Positions 1-8,736 of a stretch of 64,000 bases of DNA are shown piece after piece. The stretch is taken from contig NZ_CP055930.1 in NCBI RefSeq assembly GCF_013927005.1, positions 5,022,001 through 5,086,000 of the forward strand, read 5' to 3'. The notes beneath the pieces were generated by a model, which worked only from the letters and a program-made list of their open reading frames with translations, did no database searches and was not told the origin of the DNA. The stretch comes from Enterobacter sp. RHBSTW-00175 (lineage in GTDB: Bacteria; Pseudomonadota; Gammaproteobacteria; Enterobacterales; Enterobacteriaceae). The position numbers and the translations under genes were made by a program. Position 1 is the first letter of the stretch. Every line of letters begins with the position of its first letter.

Positions 1-94
1 CGTTTTCCAGCGGCCTCGCGCCGCCGCGACCATCGAGCAGCCACGCAAAAACCGCGTCAGGAACGTTAACCTCAGACCCTTTAATGCTATCCAC
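1..94 (-). CDS. zntB: ZntB zinc transporter, N-terminal fragment
   Basis: This is the first 31 codons of a gene that runs off the left edge. Reading leftward from a GTG at 94 gives [18 protein letters not shown] and then [13 protein letters not shown], which matches the start of E. coli ZntB, a CorA-family inner-membrane transporter associated with zinc. The GTG start is supported by a GGAGG-type ribosome binding site about 7 bases upstream. Only the cytoplasmic N-terminus is visible; the membrane segments and GxN motif lie outside. Its neighbour in E. coli is dgcM, which is also close by here, so synteny supports the call. The gene is divergent from the diguanylate cyclase that follows. Confidence 0.88.
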   Translation of the reverse strand, partial: MDSIKGSEVNVPDAVFAWLLDGRGGARPLEN

Positions 95-291
95 AGCACC
101 TCCACCTTTTTGACTCTTTGGTTGTCAGTCTAGCTTTCGCCTAACGTTAAGCAATAACTATGTCCAGCATCGCGCTGAATTAGCTCAGGAATTGCTCATT
201 ATCCTTCAGGTTTCAGTAGACAGGTACATGTAAATCGTTAGAGTTAATGAAATGCTGCCGTTTTGATCTAAATGTATCCCGGAGTGAGCTG

Positions 292-1419
292 GTGACAACA
301 AAAAAGACCTGTGCTGCATTCGATGTACGCCTGGCTGAAATGCGTGCAATTGCGATCAAAACCAGCATGACCTGGTTCCTGTGGGTGAACATTTTATTCT
401 CGTTGTTCCTGCTGGGACGGCGCTATTTTTCTACTTTCGATACCTTAACTACGCCCCTGAATCCAGCCGGATTGCTGGAAACCATGATGGTTATTGATCT
501 TACGCTTTCAGCAGGGGTCCTTTTTATCCTGAGAATGGCGCCACTGCAGAACGCGTCCTGGCTTCGAAATCTGGCAAAAGGCGTCGTCGTCGGGATAAGC
601 CTCTGTTGGTCGGTCTGTTTTTACGTTCTGATTGCCAGCGGAGATATGCGTTTAATATTTCCGTTTGCTGCCCTGCTGCTTTTTACTGCGCTTATTTCGC
701 TCTATTTCGACCCGAAAGTGTTATTGAGCTTTATCGCGCCAGTGTGGCTTACCATCCTGGTCACCAGCCTTTTTCATCCCTCCAGCCTTACCGTGCTGAA
801 CGCGCTGTTGTGGATACTGCTGGCAGGGATGATTGAATCCGGCCGCCGGATCCTCAACAGCTGGTTTATCCTCGCACTACGCCGCGAGCAGGAAAATGCG
901 GATCTCATTCAACAGCTGGGGCAGCTTGCCAGCAAAGACCCCTTAACCGGTATCGCAAACCGCCGCACATTTGAAACACGCATGGATCAGGAAATTATCG
1001 GCCACCAGCGTGACGGCACCGAATTCGGGCTGATTATGCTCGATGTCGATCATTTCAAGCTTTACAACGACTATTACGGTCACCAGGGCGGTGACCGCTG
1101 CCTGATGATGATTGCCCGCGTACTTGAAAGCGCCACGCAGGATAGCCACGGCGTTGTCGGGCGTTTTGGCGGCGAGGAGTTTATAGTGCTATTGCCCGAT
1201 CCCGGCCAGTTGCAGAGCACAGCGGCGGCGATAGCCAATACGCTGCAATCTCAGGCACAAGCCCATGCCCTTTCCCCGGTCAGCTCACTTGTTACAGTAA
1301 GCCAGGGGTTAGCGACATGGAAAGTTGGGCAAACGGCCCAGTCGGTAATTGCAAGGGCTGACAAGGCGCTTTACAGCGCTAAGCAGCAGGGACGAAATCG
1401 CTGGGTGTTGGCGCAATAA
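292..1419 (+). CDS. membrane-anchored diguanylate cyclase (GGEEF)
   Basis: The protein has about six hydrophobic segments in residues 26-181, followed by a C-terminal GGDEF domain (about 205-375). The catalytic signature is intact as GGEEF at 293-297, with DPLTGIANRR before it and the DVDHF metal site at 251-255. I would therefore expect it to make cyclic-di-GMP at the inner membrane. No RxxD product-inhibition site is present before the GGEEF. I chose the GTG at 292 because a GGAGTGA ribosome binding site lies just upstream; an in-frame ATG at 247 would add 15 residues but has a weak site. The sensor part matches no family I can name. The gene converges on the chemoreceptor and shares a terminator with it. 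Confidence 0.85.
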   Translation: MTTKKTCAAFDVRLAEMRAIAIKTSMTWFLWVNILFSLFLLGRRYFSTFDTLTTPLNPAGLLETMMVIDLTLSAGVLFILRMAPLQNASWLRNLAKGVVVGISLCWSVCFYVLIASGDMRLIFPFAALLLFTALISLYFDPKVLLSFIAPVWLTILVTSLFHPSSLTVLNALLWILLAGMIESGRRILNSWFILALRREQENADLIQQLGQLASKDPLTGIANRRTFETRMDQEIIGHQRDGTEFGLIMLDVDHFKLYNDYYGHQGGDRCLMMIARVLESATQDSHGVVGRFGGEEFIVLLPDPGQLQSTAAAIANTLQSQAQAHALSPVSSLVTVSQGLATWKVGQTAQSVIARADKALYSAKQQGRNRWVLAQ

Positions 1420-1449
1420 AAAAAGAGCCTGGGATCCAGGCTCTTTTTT
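1419..1449. terminator. bidirectional terminator between cyclase and chemoreceptor genes
   Basis: A perfect 14-bp stem with A and T tracts on both flanks (core GAGCCTGG/CCAGGCTC, 3-base loop) starts at the stop codon of the cyclase gene and ends 5 bases before the stop of the convergent chemoreceptor gene. It can therefore serve both. Confidence 0.9.
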
Positions 1450-1453
1450 ACGG

Positions 1454-2608
1454 TTAGAGGGAGTGCTTAGCATGCGGTGCAAACATCGGGGAATGGTGAG
1501 GTTGCGGCGAGTACAGGGGTTTCTGGAATCCCTCTTCGAGCCTGAAATTTCGTGTCCGGGCCTGTAATTCAATGACCTGATTTTTCAGCACATCTGATGA
1601 ACCACTCAGCTCCTCCACCATCGCAACGTTACTCTGGGTAACTTGTTCAAGCTCAGAAAGTGCCAGCGTAATTTGCGAGATCCCTTTCTCCTGCTCTGAT
1701 GTTGATGAAGAGATATCGTCCATCAGTCTGCTCACCTGGCCCGAACCCGCCACAATTTCGTGCATGTTTTTTTCAGCTTGTGCAACCACGGTAACGCCCT
1801 CCGTGACGTTAGAGCTTGTCTCGTCGATCAGGGATTTTATGTTTTTCGCCGCTTCTGCACTGCGATGCGCCAGATTTCTGACCTCACCGGCCACCACGGC
1901 AAAACCTTTACCGTGTTCACCTGCGCGTGCCGCTTCAACGGCTGCATTCAGAGCCAGGATATTGGTCTGGAACGCAATACCGTCAATCAGCGTGATAATC
2001 TCTTTCATTTGTTGCGCGCATTCGGTGATGGATTGCATGTTGTGGGCAACCTGCCCCATCAGCTCTCCGCCCTTACGCGCCTGCAACGTTGCGGCATTAG
2101 CCTGCTCACTGGCTAAACGGGTGTTATCGGCGTTGTTTTTCGTGCTTGCGGCCATCTGTTCCATACTGGCTGCAGTTTGCACCAGCGAGGCTGACTGCTG
2201 TTCTGTTTTCACAGAAAGTTGTGCGCTGCGCTCTGAAAGCTGCCCGGACAACGTCATAGCCGATTCGGACGATGCCCTAATTTCCCGCACCAGCGTTGCG
2301 ATGTTGCTCGACAATGTATTAATACCCGGGATCAGACGCCCGGCACAGTTATTGCCAAACTCGGGGATAGAGATGGCAAGATTGCCTGACATCACTTCTT
2401 CAATACTTTTTTTCACCGTGTTGATGGGCGTCACAAGATATTTTGTCATGTAGGCCCAAAGTAAAAACAATGCAAGTAAATTAACAATAATTACAGAAAC
2501 AAAAAGAGTAGTGTTATGAGATAACAACGCAATCAAACCATCAATTAACAAAAAGGCGCTCACCAGAAAATAGATAATAAAAGTTCTGACACTAATATTT
2601 TTTAGCAT
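1454..2608 (-). CDS. methyl-accepting chemotaxis protein without periplasmic sensor domain
   Basis: A 384-residue chemoreceptor that should signal to CheA/CheW. Two membrane helices (about 9-29 and 35-54) are separated by only about six polar residues, so there is no periplasmic ligand-binding domain. A HAMP-like region follows (about 54-105), then a cytoplasmic four-helix signalling domain. The highly conserved hairpin tip is at about 210-255 (IAFQTNILALNAAVEAARAG, then GKGFAVVAGEVRNLA). The C-terminus ends in HAKHSL and lacks the NWETF-type pentapeptide that tethers CheR and CheB. The input may be membrane state, energy level or another protein. It lies between c-di-GMP genes, so a motility and biofilm role is plausible but inferred. 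Confidence 0.87.
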   Translation of the reverse strand: MLKNISVRTFIIYFLVSAFLLIDGLIALLSHNTTLFVSVIIVNLLALFLLWAYMTKYLVTPINTVKKSIEEVMSGNLAISIPEFGNNCAGRLIPGINTLSSNIATLVREIRASSESAMTLSGQLSERSAQLSVKTEQQSASLVQTAASMEQMAASTKNNADNTRLASEQANAATLQARKGGELMGQVAHNMQSITECAQQMKEIITLIDGIAFQTNILALNAAVEAARAGEHGKGFAVVAGEVRNLAHRSAEAAKNIKSLIDETSSNVTEGVTVVAQAEKNMHEIVAGSGQVSRLMDDISSSTSEQEKGISQITLALSELEQVTQSNVAMVEELSGSSDVLKNQVIELQARTRNFRLEEGFQKPLYSPQPHHSPMFAPHAKHSL

Positions 2609-3062
2609 GTTTTTTTCCCACTATTTGATATTTTTGTCGGCATTAAAATATATAGCATTGCCTCAGCACTTTTTCATCACTATCCCCCAACTCCTTTTGT
2701 TTTGCATCTTGCGGTCAGTAATTTCACTTAAGTTGATATAAAAACCCATATTATGATAAATGTTATGAACTTCATCCCGAAACACTGGTTTTTATGACAC
2801 TAAAGCGATAGCATCTTTTTTTGTGAACTAATATGATCGCACTCGTATTTTAAGGAACAGTATTGCTCTACTGCATCAGTGTTTAGCGAAACTTAACTAA
2901 ATAATAAAAGAATATATTCTGTTCTTTGATATGAGTGAAAAAAGCAATGCCCCTGGTCTTTTTTCGCGATTAATAACTAATATTGTTTGAACGAGTTCGC
3001 AGCTAGCTGATGCAGGGCGTCCGCAGGCGACCTCAGTAACCTTTTTGGCTTGGGATTGCATA
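2609..3062. other. AT-rich divergent intergenic region
   Basis: These 454 bases separate the chemoreceptor and the MHYT gene, which are transcribed apart, so both promoters should lie here. The DNA is markedly AT-rich compared with the flanking genes, as often seen in regions bound by H-NS. I found no convincing gene; a 19-codon frame at 2931-2990 lacks a ribosome binding site. No -35/-10 pair stands out enough to assign. Confidence 0.5.
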
Positions 3063-5192
3063 ATGCTCAATGTATCTTGGGACCCAGTGTTAATTGCCAT
3101 CTCTTTTCTGGTGGCGTTTATCGCCTCATTTGTTGCACTGGACAGCGCGGGTAAAATCCCCCTTTCCAGCCGAAAAGCCGCGTTATTCTGGCGGATTGCC
3201 GGAGGCGTAACGCTGGGTATCGGGGTCTGGTCAATGCATTTCATTGGCATGTTGTCGATGGAAATGCCGATGACCATGAGCTATGACCTGTGGCTCACAC
3301 TCGCCTCAATGGGCGCTGCCGTCCTGGCTTCTACCGTAGCCATTTATATTGCCGTCACCGCTAAAACCCTTTCCCCTTTCCGGTTGATCCTTGCCACGCT
3401 CATCCTGAGCGCAGGCGTGGCTTCCATGCACTATATCGGCATGGCTGCATTGATGCTTGAAGACGGAATTATCTGGGATCATCGTATTGTGCTGTTGTCG
3501 GTGGTGATTGCCGTTATCGCCTCAGGTGTTGCCCTGTGGTTAGCATTCCACCTGCGGGAAAATCGCAAAGGTATCTTTATTAATCGCGTAATGGCCGCGC
3601 TGGTGATGGCTGTCGCTATTTGTGCCATGCACTACACCGGGATGAGTGCCGCCCATATTCATGAAATGGAACAGACCCGGTCAGGCGGGGTCAGCGAGCT
3701 GGGGCTGTCGATTTGGGTGTCGGTCACGACCCTGTGCCTGCTTGGTCTGATGCTTATTATCTCCCTGGTGGATTCCCACTGGCGTACAACGCGGCTGACG
3801 GACAATCTGCGCCAGCTTAACCGCCAGCTAGAGTTGCAGGCGCGTTTTGATACCCTCACCGGGCTTGCTAACCGGCATCAGATGGATATTCGGTTACAGG
3901 ATTGTTTGCGCAGTTCATTACTGAACAAGAAGCAATTTGCGCTGATTTTCTTCGATGTCGACCACTTCAGGCGGGTGAATGACACCTGGGGACATCAGGT
4001 TGGTGATGAACTGCTGATTAACGTTGCCCAGCGTATTACGGCCAGGCTGACCCGCGAAATGACGCTGGCGAGGCTGGGTGGCGATTCGTTTATGTTGCTG
4101 GTCCCGGAATGCGATGACGATAAATTAAACACCCTGCTATCGACGCTGGTTGAAGATATGCGCCGTCGCCAGCCCATCTGCGGACACGCGCTGAGTACCA
4201 CACTCAGCGTAGGTGTCAGTCTCTATCCTCAACACGGTGAAACATTGCATGAGCTCAAGCTCAAGGCTGATGCCGCCATGCAGTACGTCAAGCAAGAAGG
4301 ACGCAATGACTGGGCAGTCTACCGCCGTGAGATGTCCACCACCGCGCCAGCAGAGCCGGGTTTCTTGCAGGAGCTGACCCAGGCTCTCGAACGCGATCAG
4401 TTTGAACTTTGGTATCAGCCGACCTATATCGCCGAAGAAAATACCATCCACGGTTTTGAGGCGCTTATTCGCTGGCGCCACCCGGAACAAGGTGTTTTAC
4501 TGCCGAATGTGTTTTTACCTTCTCTTGAGCAAACCGGCTTAATTATCCCGGTGGGAAACTGGGCAATTGAAGCAGCGTGCCGTCAGCTCAATTTCTGGAC
4601 AGAACAAGGCTTCAGTCAGTGGACGTTATCCTTTAACTTGTCGCCAATCCAGTTTGAACAACAGGATATATTCCATGTTATTTCGTCCATGCTGGAAAAA
4701 TACAATCTGGCACCGTCCAGATTGATTCTTGAGGTGACCGAAAGCACCGCGCTCAAAAATCTCGATCGCAGTATTGAGTTACTCACCGCCTTTAACCATG
4801 CCGGAATAACGGTTTCTATCGATGACTTTGGCACAGGCTATTCAAACCTGCTGATGCTCAGCGTGCTTCCTGCGAAAGAACTTAAAATCGATAAAAGTTT
4901 TGTGAGCTCAATGCTGGAAAATGAGAAAAGCCGGAAACTGGTGGAAACCATCATAAATATCGCGCGCACGATGGAGATGAATGTCGTGGCGGAAGGAATT
5001 GAAACAGAAGAACAACAGGCAGCGCTTACCGATTTAGGCTGTGATTTCCTTCAGGGTTTTCTTTTCTCTCGCCCGTTACCTGCGGAACAAGTCCCCTGGT
5101 TGTTGTTACAAAAAAAATCCGCCAAACAGATTATACCAATCGGTAAAATTCATACGGAATCCCCATTTGTTTCACAAAAAAATCATGCCTGA
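3063..5192 (+). CDS. MHYT-GGDEF-EAL cyclic-di-GMP phosphodiesterase
   Basis: A 709-residue membrane protein. The N-terminal MHYT sensor has about seven helices and its three typical motifs: MHFIGM (58-63), MHYIGM (122-127) and MHYTGM (189-194). This domain is thought to bind a metal and sense a diatomic gas or redox state. A GGDEF domain follows (about 255-420) whose signature is GGDSF (339-343), with Ser for the key Glu, so cyclase activity is doubtful. The C-terminal EAL domain looks intact: EAL at 466-468, EVTES at 557, DDFGTG at 587-592, KID at 608 and EGIET at 644. I infer a c-di-GMP-degrading enzyme with the GGDEF part possibly regulatory. The ATG at 3063 has GGGA upstream; a TTG at 3045 is possible. 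Confidence 0.88.
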   Translation: MLNVSWDPVLIAISFLVAFIASFVALDSAGKIPLSSRKAALFWRIAGGVTLGIGVWSMHFIGMLSMEMPMTMSYDLWLTLASMGAAVLASTVAIYIAVTAKTLSPFRLILATLILSAGVASMHYIGMAALMLEDGIIWDHRIVLLSVVIAVIASGVALWLAFHLRENRKGIFINRVMAALVMAVAICAMHYTGMSAAHIHEMEQTRSGGVSELGLSIWVSVTTLCLLGLMLIISLVDSHWRTTRLTDNLRQLNRQLELQARFDTLTGLANRHQMDIRLQDCLRSSLLNKKQFALIFFDVDHFRRVNDTWGHQVGDELLINVAQRITARLTREMTLARLGGDSFMLLVPECDDDKLNTLLSTLVEDMRRRQPICGHALSTTLSVGVSLYPQHGETLHELKLKADAAMQYVKQEGRNDWAVYRREMSTTAPAEPGFLQELTQALERDQFELWYQPTYIAEENTIHGFEALIRWRHPEQGVLLPNVFLPSLEQTGLIIPVGNWAIEAACRQLNFWTEQGFSQWTLSFNLSPIQFEQQDIFHVISSMLEKYNLAPSRLILEVTESTALKNLDRSIELLTAFNHAGITVSIDDFGTGYSNLLMLSVLPAKELKIDKSFVSSMLENEKSRKLVETIINIARTMEMNVVAEGIETEEQQAALTDLGCDFLQGFLFSRPLPAEQVPWLLLQKKSAKQIIPIGKIHTESPFVSQKNHA

Positions 5193-5284
5193 TGTGGTGA
5201 AGTAGAGTATGTTTCAAAGGAGCCCACGCGAGTCAATTCCGTCGTGATCGTCAGGCACACTGTGTCGATGGATAGGAATTCCCT

Positions 5285-6517
5285 ATGTCGCTAAATTGCT
5301 TCGATGCACTGAATTACATAAAAACGCCAGTGTGGCTGATTTCCCCCGTCTCAGAACAAATTATATTTGCAAACGCCGCAGCTACCGATGTCATGCGGAC
5401 TAAAACAGTCAATGAAATGCGTACGGGGGTCTACTCCGCTAATGCGCAATCCGCACTTTCAATGTATGTTCCGGACCTCAAAACCGACCAGGAAATAATC
5501 GAAATCTGGACGGTCTGGCGTAATGAGCAAGAATCAACATTAATCTGCCGCCTGTCACTCATCCAGTGTGAGCCTTACGGTGATGTCATCATTTTTGAGG
5601 GGCTCGCCCAGCAAACCACAGCGGGCCTTAAAGCCAGTCGCTCGGCAACCTATCAACGAAAAAAACAGGGTTTTTACGCACGATTTTTCCTGACGAACAG
5701 CGCGCCAATGCTGCTTATCGACCCGGCGCGGGATGGTCAAATTGTGGATGCGAACCTGGCCGCATTGAATTTTTACGGTTATCAGCACGATGAATTGTGC
5801 AGCAAACATACCTGGGAAATTAATACCCTCGGTCGTGACATCATGCCGGTAATGACAGAGATAGCGAGCCTGCCTGGTGGGCATAAACCGCTTAACTTTG
5901 TCCACCGACTCGCCGATGGCTCAACCCGGCATGTGCAGACATATGCCGGGCCAATTGAAATTTACGGCGATAAGCTGATGCTGTGCATCATTCACGATAT
6001 TACGGAGCAAAAGCGGTTAGAACAGGAACTGGAACATGCGGCACTGCGAGATTCCATGACAGGCCTGCTTAATCGTCGTCAGTTTTACATTATCACCGAA
6101 CAAACAAACCCTTCTCACCTGCCCGCTCAGGAGCAGTTCAGCCTGTTGCTGGTGGATACCGACCATTTTAAAAATATCAACGATGTTTTTGGCCACCTCA
6201 AAGGTGATGAAGTCCTGATCTCGCTCTCCCGTACGCTGGAGGCCTGTAGCCGTAAAGACGACTTTGTTTTTCGCTGGGGGGGTGAGGAGTTTGTGATTTT
6301 GCTACCCAGAACCTCGCTTGATGCCGCCATGCAGGTCGCCGAAACGATCCGCGCCGCCGTTGCGCACATTACCATCCCGGGGCTTCCGCGCTTCACGGTC
6401 AGTATCGGCGTCGCGCGCCATAATCCGGGAGAGAGTATCGACGACCTGTTTAAACGTGTCGATGATGCGCTGTACCGCGCCAAGAACAATGGGCGCAATA
6501 AGGTGCTGGCTGCGTGA
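5285..6517 (+). CDS. dgcM: diguanylate cyclase DgcM
   Basis: The 410-residue length and sequence match E. coli DgcM (YdaM), especially from residue 114 (LKASRSATYQRKKQGFYARF) onward. DgcM is a cytoplasmic PAS-GGDEF cyclase. In E. coli it makes c-di-GMP locally and binds MlrA and PdeR to turn on csgD, and so curli fibres. An N-terminal PAS-like region (1-110), a second PAS (about 130-245) and a GGDEF domain are visible. The active motif is GGEEF at 332-336, and RKDD at 323-326 fits the RxxD inhibitory site. Its E. coli partner PdeR corresponds to the RpfR protein at 29.3 kb. The first 110 residues are the most diverged from E. coli. Confidence 0.93.
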   Translation: MSLNCFDALNYIKTPVWLISPVSEQIIFANAAATDVMRTKTVNEMRTGVYSANAQSALSMYVPDLKTDQEIIEIWTVWRNEQESTLICRLSLIQCEPYGDVIIFEGLAQQTTAGLKASRSATYQRKKQGFYARFFLTNSAPMLLIDPARDGQIVDANLAALNFYGYQHDELCSKHTWEINTLGRDIMPVMTEIASLPGGHKPLNFVHRLADGSTRHVQTYAGPIEIYGDKLMLCIIHDITEQKRLEQELEHAALRDSMTGLLNRRQFYIITEQTNPSHLPAQEQFSLLLVDTDHFKNINDVFGHLKGDEVLISLSRTLEACSRKDDFVFRWGGEEFVILLPRTSLDAAMQVAETIRAAVAHITIPGLPRFTVSIGVARHNPGESIDDLFKRVDDALYRAKNNGRNKVLAA

Positions 6518-6592
6518 AACTGGAGTATTTATTCAAGCCTCGCTACAATGCCCGCCTCGAAGAAACAGACTTCAGGTGGGTAGTATCCAGCA

Positions 6593-6733
6593 ATGGGAAA
6601 GACAGAATTAATACTCATCTTAATTATTTTAAGCCTTATTATTTTTGGCTATTGGTTTATCTTCAGCGGTGAGATTTGGCAGCTTGTAGAATATCTTGAA
6701 AACAGTGTGTACCCGTCCATTGAAGCCCCGTAA
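6593..6733 (+). CDS. small single-pass membrane peptide, 46 aa
   Basis: A short frame encodes MGKTELILILIILSLIIFGY and continues to a polar tail ending in YPSIEAP. There is one strongly hydrophobic helix (about 5-24) followed by an amphipathic acidic segment. A possible AGGTGGG ribosome binding site lies about 12 bases upstream, longer than ideal. A strong terminator follows at 6862. It begins 75 bases after dgcM on the same strand, so co-transcription is possible. I do not recognise the family, and the function is unknown. Its composition and position suggest a real small membrane protein, but conservation would need checking. Confidence 0.5.
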   Translation: MGKTELILILIILSLIIFGYWFIFSGEIWQLVEYLENSVYPSIEAP

Positions 6734-6861
6734 CGCATGTTTAATGCTTTGTTTCACCTACCGAATTTGTCAGCTACACGCAAACATAACTGACGCGTAA
6801 TATACGCGCTGTTAGCCACCGTGATGGCGGATAACGAATCAATAAATCATTTGCTTATTTC

Positions 6862-6887
6862 GCCCGTTCTCTGACGGGCTTTTTTTA
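6862..6887 (+). terminator. intrinsic terminator after the dgcM region
   Basis: The stem GCCCGT/ACGGGC with loop TCTCTG is followed by a run of seven T and then more T-rich sequence. It would end transcripts from dgcM and the 46-residue peptide gene, just before the convergent mppA. Confidence 0.85.
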
Positions 6888-6938
6888 TTTTTTTGATGAG
6901 CGGAACAGTAATTTAGGTTATGTCCCGCCCGACATTAA

Positions 6939-8555
6939 TTAATGTTTCTCGATATACATCGTACGGCTGTAAGCAACATCTTCCGGGTTATTAACAGGAT
7001 AGCCCTTGACCCACGGTTTAATCAGACGGCCATTGGTGTACTGGTAAATCGGCGCAATAGGGGCTTTTTCGGCGAGGATCTTCTCGGCTTTATTGTAATC
7101 CGCATTACGCGCTTTCTCGGTTGTCTCAAGCGTCGCCTGATTGATTATCTTATCGTACGCCGGATCGTTAAACCGTGAGATATTGCCGCTGTGTGTAGAG
7201 GTCAGTAGCGACAGGAAAGTGGACGGCTCATTGTAGTCCCCAACCCAGGACGCGCGGATCACGTCGAAATTCCCGGTATTACGGCTATCAATGTAGGTCT
7301 TCCACTCCTGGTTTTGCAGTTTGACGTCAACACCCAGATTTTTCTTCCACATCGACGCCACGGCGATCGCTATCTTCTGATGGTTCTCTGAGGTGTTGTA
7401 CAGCAGATTCAGGGTCAGAGGGCGCTGGGGGCCATAACCTGCCGCCTGCAACAACATCTTCGCCTGCGCATTCAGCTCCTGCTGCGACATCTGTTCAAAC
7501 ACGGACGCTTCCGGGGTAAAGCCGGCGGTCACGTCAGGTGTAAAGTGCCAGGCCGGTTTCTCACCCGTGCCTAACACTTTTTCTGCCATGATTCGGCGAT
7601 CGATGGTCATACTCAGCGCCAGACGCACGCGTGCATCTGCGGTTGGCCCTTTTTGGGTATTAAAGGCGTAATAGTAGGTCCCGAGCTGAGGTGGGGTGTA
7701 AACCTGTCCCGGAATATCTTTCAGCAGTTTCTGGTACATGTTTTTCGGGAAAGATTCAGTGATATCGATATCACCTGCCAGGTAGCGCTTGGTCGCGGAA
7801 GACTCCTGATTAATGGGCACAAAGGTGACTTTTTTCAGTACCGTTTTGGCGCTATCCCAGTAGTGCGTATTAGGTTCGACAACCAGCTTTTCATTCACCA
7901 CGCGGTCTTTCAGGACGTAGGCACCGTTACCCACCAGGGCACCCGGGCGAGTCCACTCTTTCCCGCTTTCAACATTTGCTTTTTGCACCGGATAAAACGC
8001 AAAGCTCGCCGTCAGGCTGGCAAACCACGACAGCGGTTTATCCAGCTGTACGCGCAGGGTTTTATCATCGACGGCCGTTACGCCAAGCGTATCGGGTGCC
8101 GCTTTACCATCAATAATGGCCTGGGCATTGTTAATGCCCGCCAGGGCCGCAAACCAGGCGAAAGGCGATGTGGTTTTCGGATCAACCAGACGCTGCCAGC
8201 TATAAACAAAATCCTGTGCGGTAACGGGGGAGCCATCCGACCATTTTGCATTATCGCGCAAGCTGAACGTCCAGACGCGGTTGTCGTTACTCTGCCAGCG
8301 CGTCGCGACACCCGGCGCTAACTCCCCTTTTTCATTTTGATTGACCAGCCCCTCAAAGAGATCGCGAATTACCTGGATTTCGGGCAAACCCACGGCTTTT
8401 GCGGGATCAAGCGAGGCAGGTTCATCTTTTATATGACGTACAAGTTCCTGCTTTTGTGCCAGAACGGTTCCCTTTGGGATGTCAGCAGCATAAGAAAGTG
8501 AAGAAAGTCCGCACAGCCAAAGTGCAGAACAAAGCAGCGAAACAGGATGCTTCAT
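6939..8555 (-). CDS. mppA: MppA murein tripeptide-binding protein
   Basis: A 538-residue periplasmic solute-binding protein of the peptide/oligopeptide family (SBP_bac_5). In E. coli, MppA captures the murein tripeptide L-Ala-D-Glu-meso-Dap and passes it to the OppBCDF permease for cell-wall recycling. A signal peptide is visible (1-23, ending SLSYA) before ADIPKGTVL. The family core is present: DEPASLDPAKAVGLPE, then the YSWQRLVDPKTTSPFAWF segment. Length matches E. coli MppA (537). It is divergent from mpaA, another murein-peptide gene, across 181 bases, so shared regulation is likely. In E. coli, ycjY and pgrR lie between the two; they are absent here. Confidence 0.95.
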   Translation of the reverse strand: MKHPVSLLCSALWLCGLSSLSYAADIPKGTVLAQKQELVRHIKDEPASLDPAKAVGLPEIQVIRDLFEGLVNQNEKGELAPGVATRWQSNDNRVWTFSLRDNAKWSDGSPVTAQDFVYSWQRLVDPKTTSPFAWFAALAGINNAQAIIDGKAAPDTLGVTAVDDKTLRVQLDKPLSWFASLTASFAFYPVQKANVESGKEWTRPGALVGNGAYVLKDRVVNEKLVVEPNTHYWDSAKTVLKKVTFVPINQESSATKRYLAGDIDITESFPKNMYQKLLKDIPGQVYTPPQLGTYYYAFNTQKGPTADARVRLALSMTIDRRIMAEKVLGTGEKPAWHFTPDVTAGFTPEASVFEQMSQQELNAQAKMLLQAAGYGPQRPLTLNLLYNTSENHQKIAIAVASMWKKNLGVDVKLQNQEWKTYIDSRNTGNFDVIRASWVGDYNEPSTFLSLLTSTHSGNISRFNDPAYDKIINQATLETTEKARNADYNKAEKILAEKAPIAPIYQYTNGRLIKPWVKGYPVNNPEDVAYSRTMYIEKH

Positions 8556-8736
8556 GAGATCCCCTTAAGATGTCAGGTAACACAGATGCGTAATTATTTG
8601 TTTCGAAACGGAGAAATGCAAATACCTTAAATCGGAAAGTTGATATCTGGCAATTTTCCACAGCGACGGAAACTATTTGATTAACCGCGAGTTTTGCACA
8701 ACACTGCCAGTAGAGACTTCTTCATCAGGATTTCCT

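Noticed and set aside
2609..2660. Possible sigma28 flagellar promoter for the chemoreceptor
   Set aside because: On the minus strand GCCGACAA resembles the -10, but there is no TAAA-type -35 at the required distance.
2931..2990. 19-codon peptide frame upstream of the MHYT gene
   Set aside because: No ribosome binding site and no regulatory codon run that would suggest a leader peptide.
7653..8321. 222-codon plus-strand frame inside mppA
   Set aside because: Antisense shadow of mppA without any domain.
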